Origin: Myxococcales bacterium
GTDB lineage: Bacteria > Myxococcota > Polyangia > Polyangiales > Polyangiaceae
Direction: 5' to 3'
Length of the DNA: 17,852 bases
Assembly: GCA_020430865.1 (NCBI GenBank)
Contig: JAGQIY010000580.1
Span: 1 to 17,852, forward strand
Below, in pieces: positions 6,422 to 13,266 of this stretch. The notes beneath the pieces were generated by a model that saw only the letters and a program-made list of their open reading frames with translations, did not search any database and was not told where the DNA came from. Positions within the stretch are counted from its first letter, which is position 1. Each line of letters begins with the position of its first letter. A program made the position numbers and the translations under genes.

Positions 6422-8410
6422 GTGCATAAGGCGGACGTGCCTGTCCTGACTGCCAAGGGTCTGCGTAAGAGCTTCGGCCCGCAAGTGATTCTCGACGACG
6501 TGGAGATCCATATCCGACGGGGCGAGCGCATCGGCTTGGTTGGCAACAACGGATCGGGCAAGAGCAGCCTGGGACGCATCCTGGCGCAGCGCGACATGCC
6601 CGACGCTGGGCAAGTCGCGGTGCGTCGCGACGCGTCGGTGGTGTACCTCGAGCAGGAACCAGCGCTGGATCCCGAGCGCACGGCGCACGAGGTGTGCCTG
6701 GAGGGGCTGGGTGCCTGGAACGACGCTCGCGAGCGCCACGCGCGAGCCTCGCGCTTGCTCGAGGCGGGCGAGGGAGATCTGGACGCCCTGCTGATCGAGC
6801 AGAGCGAAGCTGCGCACGCCGTCGAGCACCTCGGCGGCTGGGAGCTGGGGCAGCGAGCGGACCGGATGCTCACGGCGCTCGGGCTGAGCGACGTGGAACG
6901 CAAGGTTGGTACGCTCTCGGGGGGAGAGCGGCGTCGCGTGGCGCTGGCGCGGTGTCTACTTTCTTCTCCAGATCTGGCGATCCTGGATGAACCGACCAAC
7001 CACCTCGACGCCGAGACCATCGAGTGGCTCGAGCGCTACCTCAGCGAGGAGCACCAGGGCGCGTTGTTGCTGATCACCCACGATCGCTACGTCCTCGATT
7101 CCGTGGTGCAACGCACACTGGAGCTCGACCAGGGGAAGCTCTATGGCTACGCCGGGGGGTGGAGCGACTACCTCGAGGCGAAAGCCGAGCGTCAGCTCCA
7201 GGAAGCGAAGGGCGAAGCCAACCGTCAGAACCTGCTCCGCCGCGAGCTCGAGTGGCTGCGGCGTCAACCCAAGGCCCGCGGCGGAAAGCAGAAGGCGCGC
7301 GTCGATCGCGCCGAGGCGGCGCGCGATCAAGCAGCCCCGACGCAGGAGAAGCGCGCGGAGCTGAAGCTCGAGACCACCCGCCTCGGCAGTCGAATCATCG
7401 AGGTGGAGGACCTGGTGCTCGAGCTCGGTGGTCGTCGCCTCGTCGACGGGCTGACGCTGAAGCTCACGCGCGGCACGAAGCTCGGCGTCATCGGGCGCAA
7501 CGGAGCAGGCAAGACCAGCCTGCTCAGGGTGCTGCTCGGAGAGCTCCGGCCGACGTCCGGCAAGGTGCTGATCGGTGACAACACCCGCATCGCCTACTTC
7601 GATCAGGCGCGCAGTGGTCTCAGGGACGAGCAGAACGTGCTCGAGAACGTGGCTGACGGAAACGACTGGGTCGACTGGAACGGCAATCGCATCAGCGTGT
7701 ATTCGTACCTCGATCGACTGCTCTTTCCGAAGGATAGGCAGCGCACGCCGGTCGGATCGATGAGCGGGGGAGAGCGCGCGCGTGTGGCCCTGGCGAAGCT
7801 CATGCTGGGCTCGGCCAACGTCCTGGTGATGGACGAGCCGACCAACGACCTCGACGTTGCCACGCTGAGCGCGCTGGAAGAGCTTCTGATCGAGCTGAAT
7901 GGCGTGGCGATCGTCGTGACTCATGACCGCTACTTCCTCGATCGCATCGCCACCGACATCCTGGCATTCGAGCGTGACGACAGCGACTCCGAGCGCAACG
8001 TGGTGCATCACTACGTCGGGAACTATTCGACCTACCGACGTCTCAGCGAGGAGCGCCGCGCGGAACTACAGGCTCAGAAGGCTGCCGCAGACGAACCAGA
8101 GCCAGCGCCTGATGTCAGCGCGCCGAGCGACGTCGGACCTCCCCCCCAAGAACCGACACACCCGCCGCTGAAGAAGCTGACCTACGCCGAGAGCAAGGAA
8201 CTCGACGGCATCGAGGACCGCATCGCCGAAGCGGAGGCGGAGCAGAGCCGCCTGGAAGCGGAGCTGGCGGATCCGGACATCTATCGCGCCCGGGCCGCCG
8301 AGGTGCCCGCGCTCCAGGAGGCGCTAGCCAGTGCGCAGGCGCTGACGGAACAGCTGATGGCGCGCTGGGAGGAGCTCGAGACTCGCCGGGCGGCCACCCA
8401 GAAGCGCTGA
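6422..8410 (+). CDS. uup: ABC-F family ATPase, Uup-like
   Basis: ABC-F proteins have two fused ABC domains and no membrane part; they act in the cytoplasm on ribosomes, and Uup has also been linked to DNA branch processing. Domain 1 has Walker A GNNGSGKSS (residues 41-49), signature LSGGERRRVALA (from 165) and Walker B LAILDEPTNHLD (from 185). Domain 2 has Walker A GRNGAGKTS (358-366), signature MSGGERARVALA (from 447) and Walker B VLVMDEPTNDLD (from 467). The inter-domain linker contains RRQPKARGGKQKARVDRAE, as in Uup. The C-terminus has an acidic Pro-rich spacer and then a coiled coil (about residues 595-660, rich in Glu/Ala/Arg heptads) matching the Uup DNA-binding C-terminal domain. Its 662 residues are slightly longer than E. 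coli Uup. The GTG start at 6422 follows GAGGAG closely; an in-frame GTG at 6437 is possible. It is divergent from the lipoprotein gene and 18 nt upstream of the oxidoreductase. Confidence 0.93.
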   Translation: MHKADVPVLTAKGLRKSFGPQVILDDVEIHIRRGERIGLVGNNGSGKSSLGRILAQRDMPDAGQVAVRRDASVVYLEQEPALDPERTAHEVCLEGLGAWNDARERHARASRLLEAGEGDLDALLIEQSEAAHAVEHLGGWELGQRADRMLTALGLSDVERKVGTLSGGERRRVALARCLLSSPDLAILDEPTNHLDAETIEWLERYLSEEHQGALLLITHDRYVLDSVVQRTLELDQGKLYGYAGGWSDYLEAKAERQLQEAKGEANRQNLLRRELEWLRRQPKARGGKQKARVDRAEAARDQAAPTQEKRAELKLETTRLGSRIIEVEDLVLELGGRRLVDGLTLKLTRGTKLGVIGRNGAGKTSLLRVLLGELRPTSGKVLIGDNTRIAYFDQARSGLRDEQNVLENVADGNDWVDWNGNRISVYSYLDRLLFPKDRQRTPVGSMSGGERARVALAKLMLGSANVLVMDEPTNDLDVATLSALEELLIELNGVAIVVTHDRYFLDRIATDILAFERDDSDSERNVVHHYVGNYSTYRRLSEERRAELQAQKAAADEPEPAPDVSAPSDVGPPPQEPTHPPLKKLTYAESKELDGIEDRIAEAEAEQSRLEAELADPDIYRARAAEVPALQEALASAQALTEQLMARWEELETRRAATQKR

Positions 8411-8428
8411 CGTGTTAGCGTTCGCCGC

Positions 8429-9400
8429 ATGCGAGCGTTGCGAGTTCACGAGCTGGTTGGACCTACCGGGCTGCGCGTCGACGAGATCGACGCTCCGAGA
8501 CCAGGGGCGGGTGAGGTGCTGGTCGAGGTCAAGGCAGCGGGAGTCAACTTCCCCGACGTGCTCCTGACGTACGGCAAGTACCAGTTTCAGCCGACACCTC
8601 CCTTCAGCCCTGGCGGTGAGGTCGCGGGCGTGGTCAAGCAGGTGGGGGAGGGCGTCTCGAGCATTTCCGTGGGAGATCGCGTGGCAGCGACGATGCTCAA
8701 CGGCGCCTTCGCCGAACAGGTCGTGGTGCCGGAGCTGGCGCTCGCCAAGCTGCCTGAGAACGTCTCGTTCGAGGTCGGCGCCGGCTTCCTCTTGACCTAC
8801 GCGACCACCTACTACGCCTTGAAGGATCGCGCGAGCCTGCAGCCGGGGGAGAAGCTCCTCGTGCTGGGCGCTGCCGGCGGCGTCGGGCTCGCGGCGGTGG
8901 AGCTGGGCAGGCGCATGGGGGCGACGGTGATCGCTGCGGCGTCCAGCGCCGAGAAGCTCGAGCTCACCAGGCAGCACGGCGCGAGCGAGGTGATCAACTA
9001 TGCCGAGGAGAAGTTGAAGGACCGCGCCAAGGCCCTGAGCGGGGGCGGCGTGGACGTGGTCTACGACCCAGTGGGTGGCGACTTCGCCGAGCAGGCTCTG
9101 CGCGCGATCGCCTGGGAAGGGCGCTTCTTGGTCATTGGTTTCGCCGCGGGCGAGATCCCGAGGATCCCCTTGAACCTGACGCTCCTGAAGAGCTGTCAGA
9201 TCGTCGGGGTGTTCTGGGGGGCCTTCGCGATGCGCGATCCGGCAAAGAACCGAGCCAACATCCAGCAGCTGTTGGACTGGCTGGCGGCGGGCGAGCTCTC
9301 ACCTCACGTCGATGCGGTGTTGCCCTTCGCGCAAGGCGCCGAAGCGCTGCAACGCATGGAGCGCCGAGAGGTGAAAGGGAAGCTCGTCCTGGTTCCCTGA
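8429..9400 (+). CDS. Zinc-independent NADPH:quinone oxidoreductase (MDR superfamily)
   Basis: A cytosolic medium-chain dehydrogenase/reductase of the quinone oxidoreductase branch, predicted to use NADPH to reduce quinones or enone-type substrates. At 323 residues it is full length. The GroES-like catalytic part has AAGVNFPDVLLTYGKY and FSPGGEVAGVV (residues 36-69); the Rossmann nucleotide-binding loop is LGAAGGVGLAAVELG (147-160). VDVVYDPVGGDFAEQALR and GRFLVIGFAAGEIP are typical of acyl-CoA- or quinone-reductase-like MDR members. The structural-zinc cysteine cluster of alcohol dehydrogenases is absent, with only one Cys in the chain. The ATG sits 18 nt after the ABC-F stop without a visible Shine-Dalgarno, suggesting co-transcription and perhaps translational coupling. 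The physiological substrate cannot be told from sequence. Confidence 0.9.
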   Translation: MRALRVHELVGPTGLRVDEIDAPRPGAGEVLVEVKAAGVNFPDVLLTYGKYQFQPTPPFSPGGEVAGVVKQVGEGVSSISVGDRVAATMLNGAFAEQVVVPELALAKLPENVSFEVGAGFLLTYATTYYALKDRASLQPGEKLLVLGAAGGVGLAAVELGRRMGATVIAAASSAEKLELTRQHGASEVINYAEEKLKDRAKALSGGGVDVVYDPVGGDFAEQALRAIAWEGRFLVIGFAAGEIPRIPLNLTLLKSCQIVGVFWGAFAMRDPAKNRANIQQLLDWLAAGELSPHVDAVLPFAQGAEALQRMERREVKGKLVLVP

Positions 9401-9418
9401 TCTGCTCAACCAACCCGA

Positions 9419-9433
9419 GGCGTGCTAGACGCC
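9419..9433 (+). promoter_or_regulatory. Small hairpin just upstream of the GH1 start
   Basis: GGCGT pairs with ACGCC around a 5-nt loop (GCTAG), ending 4 nt before the ATG at 9438. No Shine-Dalgarno is seen in this 37-nt gap. The stem may shape initiation, but 5-bp stems are common in GC-rich DNA. Confidence 0.3.
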
Positions 9434-9437
9434 CCGC

Positions 9438-11111
9438 ATGGGCTTCTGTCGCGGTTTGGGGCTGGTGCGTGGACTGGGCTTGGCTGGAGGCCTCGGGATG
9501 GCGGCGTTGCTCGGTGCCCAGGGGTGCTCCAGCGACGACCCCGGATCGGAGTCGAGCTTCACGCCCTTCGAGTACGCCCCCCTGGGGCCGCTTTCGAGTG
9601 ACTCCGGCAAGGGTAGCTTCCGTTTTGGGGCAGCCAGCGCGGACGCGCAGATCGAAGACCAGAACACCCACACGGACTGGTGGGTGTGGACGACACCAGT
9701 CGACGAGGGCGGCCTTGGCAAGGGCAACGACCCAGTCGGAGAAGCTACCCAGGGCTACACCCGGGCGCTCGACGACGTGAAGCTGCTCACGGACATGCAC
9801 CTCGACAGTTACCGCTTCAGCATGTCTTGGGCGCGGATCGAGCCCCAGCGCGACAAGATCGATGAGACCGCGCTGGAGCACTACTCGAAGCTGCTCGACG
9901 CACTCATTGTCGCAGGGATCCGGCCCAACGTCACCATTCACCACTTCAGCTATCCGGTATGGATCGACGATCCGCGCGATCCGGACTGCGCCGCAGGACC
10001 GACGGACGCCAACCTGTGTGGCCTGGGACACCCGCAGGGCGGGCCTCTGGTGATCGAGGAGATGCGGCAATTCGCCAGCCTGCTGGCTGAGCGCTTCGGC
10101 GATCGCGTGGACGACTGGGCCACGGTGAACGAGCCGGTGAACTATCTCCTGGCAGGGCACGGTGTCGGGCAGTTTCCTCCGGGCAAGACCAAGCTGTTCA
10201 CGTTGCTGGACGGCTTCGTGCCGGTGGTGCGCGACTACCTGAGCGGCCACGCTGCGATGTACCACGCGGTGAAGGAAGCGGACACCATCGACGCCGACGG
10301 CGACGGCGTCGCGGCCAACGTCGGGCTCACGCTCAGCGTGGGTGAATGGGCGCCAGCGCGGGACAACGAACCCAGCGACGATCCCGAGGACGTCGCCGCC
10401 GCCGAGCGGCTTCGCTATGTCTATCACTTCATGGTTCCCGACGCGATGCTGACAGGGAAGTTCGACGCAAACCTGGACGGTACCGCGGAAGAAGACCAGC
10501 CAGACTGGAAGGGTACGCTCGACTGGATGGGGGTCCAGTATTATTTCCGTGCGGGAGTGACTGCGAAGAACGGCCTGGTCCCGGAGCCGCTCAAGCTGAC
10601 GCCTTGCTTCAACACCTTCGACTTCGGCGCCTGCTTGCTGCCCACGGACCCAACCTGGTGTGTTCCGGAGATGGCCTACGAGTACTACCCCCAGGGGCTG
10701 TACAACGTGCTGCACGCGTTCGGCGAGCGCTACCCGGAGCTGCCCCTGGTGGTCAGCGAGTCGGGCATCGCGACCGAGATCGGCTCTCGACGCGCAGCGA
10801 ACATCGTTCGCGCCCTGGAGCAGATCGAGCGTGCCCGAGAGGAGAAGGTGGATGTCCGCGGCTACTACTACTGGAGCCTGACCGACAACTTCGAGTGGGT
10901 GGAGGGCTTCGGCCCACGCTTCGGGCTCTACTCCGTCGACTACGACACCTACGCCCGGACGCCGACGCTTGGCGCCGAGGTGCTCGGGGACATCGCTCGG
11001 ACTCGCAAGCTGTCAAAGGAGCTGCGCGACGAGTACGGGGGAACCGGACCGCTGGAGGCCGAGGGCGAGTTCGGCGCGCGCACGTTGTGCAGCGGGAAGG
11101 AGCTGCCGTAG
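9438..11111 (+). CDS. Glycoside hydrolase family 1 beta-glycosidase, predicted lipoprotein
   Basis: GH1 enzymes are retaining beta-glucosidases or beta-galactosidases acting on short beta-linked sugars. The core is complete: FRFGAASADAQIEDQN (N-terminal signature with the sugar-binding Gln), YRFSMSWARIEP, VTIHHFSYPVW with the conserved His, acid/base Glu232 in ATVNEPVNY, nucleophile Glu441 in VVSESGIATE, and YYYWSLTDNFEWVEGF followed by GPRFGLYSVDY. The nucleophile motif is ESG, where most members have ENG. At 557 residues it exceeds typical GH1 enzymes (about 450) because of an N-terminal extension: a Gly/Leu-rich signal peptide ending ALLGAQGC with Cys30, then an acidic Ser/Asp linker. The lipobox is not canonical but fits a lipoprotein better than a soluble protein. 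An insertion after VWIDDPRDPDC brings paired cysteines. It follows the quinone oxidoreductase by 37 nt. Confidence 0.93.
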   Translation: MGFCRGLGLVRGLGLAGGLGMAALLGAQGCSSDDPGSESSFTPFEYAPLGPLSSDSGKGSFRFGAASADAQIEDQNTHTDWWVWTTPVDEGGLGKGNDPVGEATQGYTRALDDVKLLTDMHLDSYRFSMSWARIEPQRDKIDETALEHYSKLLDALIVAGIRPNVTIHHFSYPVWIDDPRDPDCAAGPTDANLCGLGHPQGGPLVIEEMRQFASLLAERFGDRVDDWATVNEPVNYLLAGHGVGQFPPGKTKLFTLLDGFVPVVRDYLSGHAAMYHAVKEADTIDADGDGVAANVGLTLSVGEWAPARDNEPSDDPEDVAAAERLRYVYHFMVPDAMLTGKFDANLDGTAEEDQPDWKGTLDWMGVQYYFRAGVTAKNGLVPEPLKLTPCFNTFDFGACLLPTDPTWCVPEMAYEYYPQGLYNVLHAFGERYPELPLVVSESGIATEIGSRRAANIVRALEQIERAREEKVDVRGYYYWSLTDNFEWVEGFGPRFGLYSVDYDTYARTPTLGAEVLGDIARTRKLSKELRDEYGGTGPLEAEGEFGARTLCSGKELP

Positions 11112-11171
11112 CAGGCCGCCGAAGGACTGCGATCTTCAGCAGCCTGCTAGTGAGGCGAATCCATGATTCGC
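11109..11171. terminator. Two hairpins between convergent genes (possible bidirectional terminator)
   Basis: TAGCAGGC (11109-11116, including the GH1 stop codon) pairs perfectly with GCCTGCTA (11142-11149). A second perfect stem, GCGAATC/GATTCGC with a 3-nt loop, follows at 11155-11171. They lie between the converging GH1 and lipoprotein genes. No strong U-run follows, so intrinsic termination is plausible but not proven. Confidence 0.4.
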
Positions 11172-11242
11172 TGGACGAGTCAACACAGCGTTGCCTCGTC
11201 TCAAAAGCGGCGCGATTTTCAGCGAACTGCGGAGACAGGACA

Positions 11243-12703
11243 CTAGTTTCCGGGAGGAGTCGCGTCGGGCGCACTCCCTGACGGCGCGCCGGACGCCCGG
11301 AGAGCCGCGCTCCCCCCAGGCGAGGGGGCGGGCGGTCCTGCGTCGGAGGGCGCCAACCAGCGACTGCTGATCAGCCGCTCTGCGTCGTCGACCCGGAGCT
11401 CGCAGAGGCGCTCGTAGGTCTTCGTCGGGCGGTCGCCGAGTTCGCATGCGGTGTCGCGAGCGCCGCTCTCGGTACAGCAGGCGCGCGTGCTCTCACTCAT
11501 CCAGTCTCGTCTCGGCGGACAGCTCGCGTCGAGGTGGGTCGCGTAGGCGAGGCGGCCAAGCTTCGTCTTCAGGTTGTCGGGGAGGGGACCCTGGGCGTAG
11601 GCGATGCGCAAGAGCTCGAGCCGGCTGTAGCGCTGGTAACCCTTGGGATCGGCTGGCGGCTCGTCGTAGCTCGACAGCGCCTGCTCGACCTCACCCTCGG
11701 TGCACGCGCGCCCATCGCACATGAAGTCTTCGTTGCAGGCGATCTCGAGCATGGGCTCCCATAGCTGTGGGCAGCTCCTGGCGGGGAGCGCCTGCAGTGC
11801 TTCCCGCGTGGTCGGCTCGATGCCCAGGAAGCTGTCCTTGCGAACCAACAAAGGCGGCCGGGCGAACAGCGTGCACGTGAGCTGCGCCGCCTGCTTCGGG
11901 TTCTCGTTCCTCAGGGCAACGAGCAGGCGTTCGAGCTGATCGAGGCAAGGTGCGGGCTTCCCCTCGTCGACCAGCGCCGCCGCCCGGGTGAGCAGAGGAG
12001 CTGCGTGAGGCGCCAGCGAGGTGTCCGGCAGCTGCGAAAGCGCGCGACAGGTTCGCGTCTTGTCCAGCGGCTGCGCCAGGGCCTTCTCGAGTTCCTTTCT
12101 CAGCAAGGCCTTGGCGTTGGTGGAGAGGTCTGCGGCGACGGCTTCCCACGGGCTGAACAGCCACTTGTCCAGCTGCAGCACCAGCAGGCGTACGACGTAT
12201 TCGTCACCCAGAGCCTTGGCGTGGTCGATCAGGTGCTTCTGTTCGTCGCCGTAGTAGCGGTCTGCGCACTCCGCGATCGCGTCGAACCCAGCGCGCGAAT
12301 CCGCAGGGATTTTGCTCCAGTCGGGAGCATCGTCGTTTCCCAGCGTGCGGTTGCAGACGCGGAACACGTCCAGGTCGGTGACGTAGACTGCGTGCCACTG
12401 GTGCACGGGATCGCAGCGATAGGCAAAGCGCTCGGCGGTCCCATCGCCTGCCAGCGCTGGTGTCGGCTCGTAGCAGTCGGCGCTGCGAGAGAACTGCCTT
12501 CCGTCTCGCTCGACGGACAGCTTTCCGCTCCAGGTGAGCCCCGGCAGGCGACCGCCACCCCAGCGGCGCTCCGCGGTGAAGACGACCTTCACGGGCCCTT
12601 CCAGGCGCGCGCGCTCCTCGGTCTTCTCGCAGGAGCCGCAAGCGAGCGATGCCGCGCCGAGCAACGCGACACATGCAACCACGGCGCCTGGCAGCCTCCC
12701 CAC
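11243..12703 (-). CDS. Cys-rich lipoprotein of unknown function
   Basis: The signal peptide starts at GTG 12703 and reads GRLPGAVVACVALLGAASLAC, with the lipobox SLAC and the lipidated Cys at residue 22; another Cys follows at 25. The 486-residue protein has a beta-rich N-terminal part (VKVVFTAERRWGGG, LTWSGKLSVERDGRQF) and then a mainly helical middle with repeated AL/LL-rich helices. More than a dozen cysteines are spread along it, including IACNEDFMCDGRACTEG and RACCTES, consistent with disulfides in the periplasm or outside. The tail is a Pro/Ser/Gly/Ala linker ending DATPPGN. No catalytic motif is recognised. A later GTG in the signal region would remove the positive charge, so 12703 is kept despite a weak Shine-Dalgarno. 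It follows the poly-Asp gene on the same strand after 115 nt containing a strong hairpin. Its style resembles large myxobacterial lipoproteins without known function. Confidence 0.85.
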   Translation of the reverse strand: MGRLPGAVVACVALLGAASLACGSCEKTEERARLEGPVKVVFTAERRWGGGRLPGLTWSGKLSVERDGRQFSRSADCYEPTPALAGDGTAERFAYRCDPVHQWHAVYVTDLDVFRVCNRTLGNDDAPDWSKIPADSRAGFDAIAECADRYYGDEQKHLIDHAKALGDEYVVRLLVLQLDKWLFSPWEAVAADLSTNAKALLRKELEKALAQPLDKTRTCRALSQLPDTSLAPHAAPLLTRAAALVDEGKPAPCLDQLERLLVALRNENPKQAAQLTCTLFARPPLLVRKDSFLGIEPTTREALQALPARSCPQLWEPMLEIACNEDFMCDGRACTEGEVEQALSSYDEPPADPKGYQRYSRLELLRIAYAQGPLPDNLKTKLGRLAYATHLDASCPPRRDWMSESTRACCTESGARDTACELGDRPTKTYERLCELRVDDAERLISSRWLAPSDAGPPAPSPGGSAALRASGAPSGSAPDATPPGN

Positions 12704-12742
12704 GTCGAGACGCTATCACGACTGGTGCGGACACAAACGCCG

Positions 12743-12770
12743 ACGGCCGGCGTCCGCAGGCGCCGGCCGT
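12743..12770 (-). terminator. Strong 10-bp hairpin between two minus-strand genes
   Basis: ACGGCCGGCG and CGCCGGCCGT pair perfectly around an 8-nt loop. On the minus strand the stem follows the poly-Asp gene and is followed by CGTTTGTGT, a poor U-tract. It probably ends or attenuates transcription from the small gene before the lipoprotein gene that starts at 12703. Confidence 0.5.
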
Positions 12771-12818
12771 GTCGTCTGGGGAGCTCGTCTCTTGCCCAGG
12801 CGTCAGACACGGGGACGA

Positions 12819-13232
12819 CTAGAAGTCGTCGTCATCGTCATCATCGTCGTCGTCGTCGTCGCCACAGAAGCACTCCGCGCCTTCTTCTACGCCGCACGCC
12901 TTGCGCTTCTCCTCGTCCTTCTCGAGGGTGTTGATCGAGGGCTCTGCCTTGCACTCGGTCTTGCCCGCCAAGGAGCCACACTCGGGCTTGTTCGGGTACT
13001 TCCACTCGAAGCAATCACCGTCGGGAGACTCGAGCTTGCTCGGCCGCTCGACCAGCGCCGCGGCGGGCTGCGCCGCTGGAGCCTCCTCGGTTGCCGCCTC
13101 CGCGGCGTGGCTCTCGCTGGTGGTGACCAGAGGAGCCGCCACCAGACCCGCGGCGATCAGGAACGAAATCACCAGTCCGACTTGGCGCCGAGACGTGGAA
13201 TTGGCAGTGACAACCTCAGGACTACGCTGCAT
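12819..13232 (-). CDS. Small exported Cys-rich protein with C-terminal poly-aspartate tail
   Basis: This 137-residue protein starts at ATG 13232. A basic stretch (TSRRQ) and a hydrophobic segment (VGLVISFLIAAGLVAAPLV) form a signal peptide, with likely cleavage near SHA|AEA around residue 44. The mature part begins as an Ala/Glu/Pro linker, then a compact segment with six cysteines (DCFEW, PEC, TEC, AC, ECFC), and ends with Gly, twelve consecutive Asp and a terminal Phe. There is no Cys at the cleavage site, so it is probably secreted and not lipidated. Codons in the tail mix GAC and GAT (nine and three). The acidic tail could bind Ca2+ or other cations, or a basic surface; that is inference. 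No family is recognised. It is divergent from the large lipoprotein gene at 13267 with 34 nt between starts, and upstream of the Cys-rich lipoprotein gene on the same strand. Confidence 0.82.
   Translation of the reverse strand: MQRSPEVVTANSTSRRQVGLVISFLIAAGLVAAPLVTTSESHAAEAATEEAPAAQPAAALVERPSKLESPDGDCFEWKYPNKPECGSLAGKTECKAEPSINTLEKDEEKRKACGVEEGAECFCGDDDDDDDDDDDDF
12825..12860 (-). repeat. Trinucleotide tract encoding twelve aspartates
   Basis: Twelve GAC/GAT codons in a row at the end of the small exported protein gene, followed by TTC and TAG. Such a tract can gain or lose units by slippage without shifting the frame, so tail length may differ between strains. Confidence 0.9.
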
Positions 13233-13236
13233 AGCC

Positions 13237-13261
13237 GTGCTCTAGCACCGCTTCGGCCGAA
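13237..13261. promoter_or_regulatory. Two palindromes in a 34-bp divergent gap
   Basis: GTGCT-CT-AGCAC (13237-13248) and TTCGGCCGAA (13252-13261) lie between the divergent starts at 13232 and 13267. They could be operator sites for a shared regulator. GC-rich palindromes also arise by chance, and if the true start of the plus-strand gene is further in, the promoter region is longer. Confidence 0.35.
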
Positions 13262-13266
13262 TTAGA

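Noticed and set aside
9132..10715. 527-codon minus-strand frame across the oxidoreductase and GH1 genes
   Set aside because: It spans two recognised genes on the other strand and has no family motif; third-position GC bias explains it.
12825..12860. Trinucleotide tract considered as a CRISPR-like or regulatory repeat
   Set aside because: It is a simple in-frame GAC/GAT run at the end of a plausible coding sequence with no spacers.
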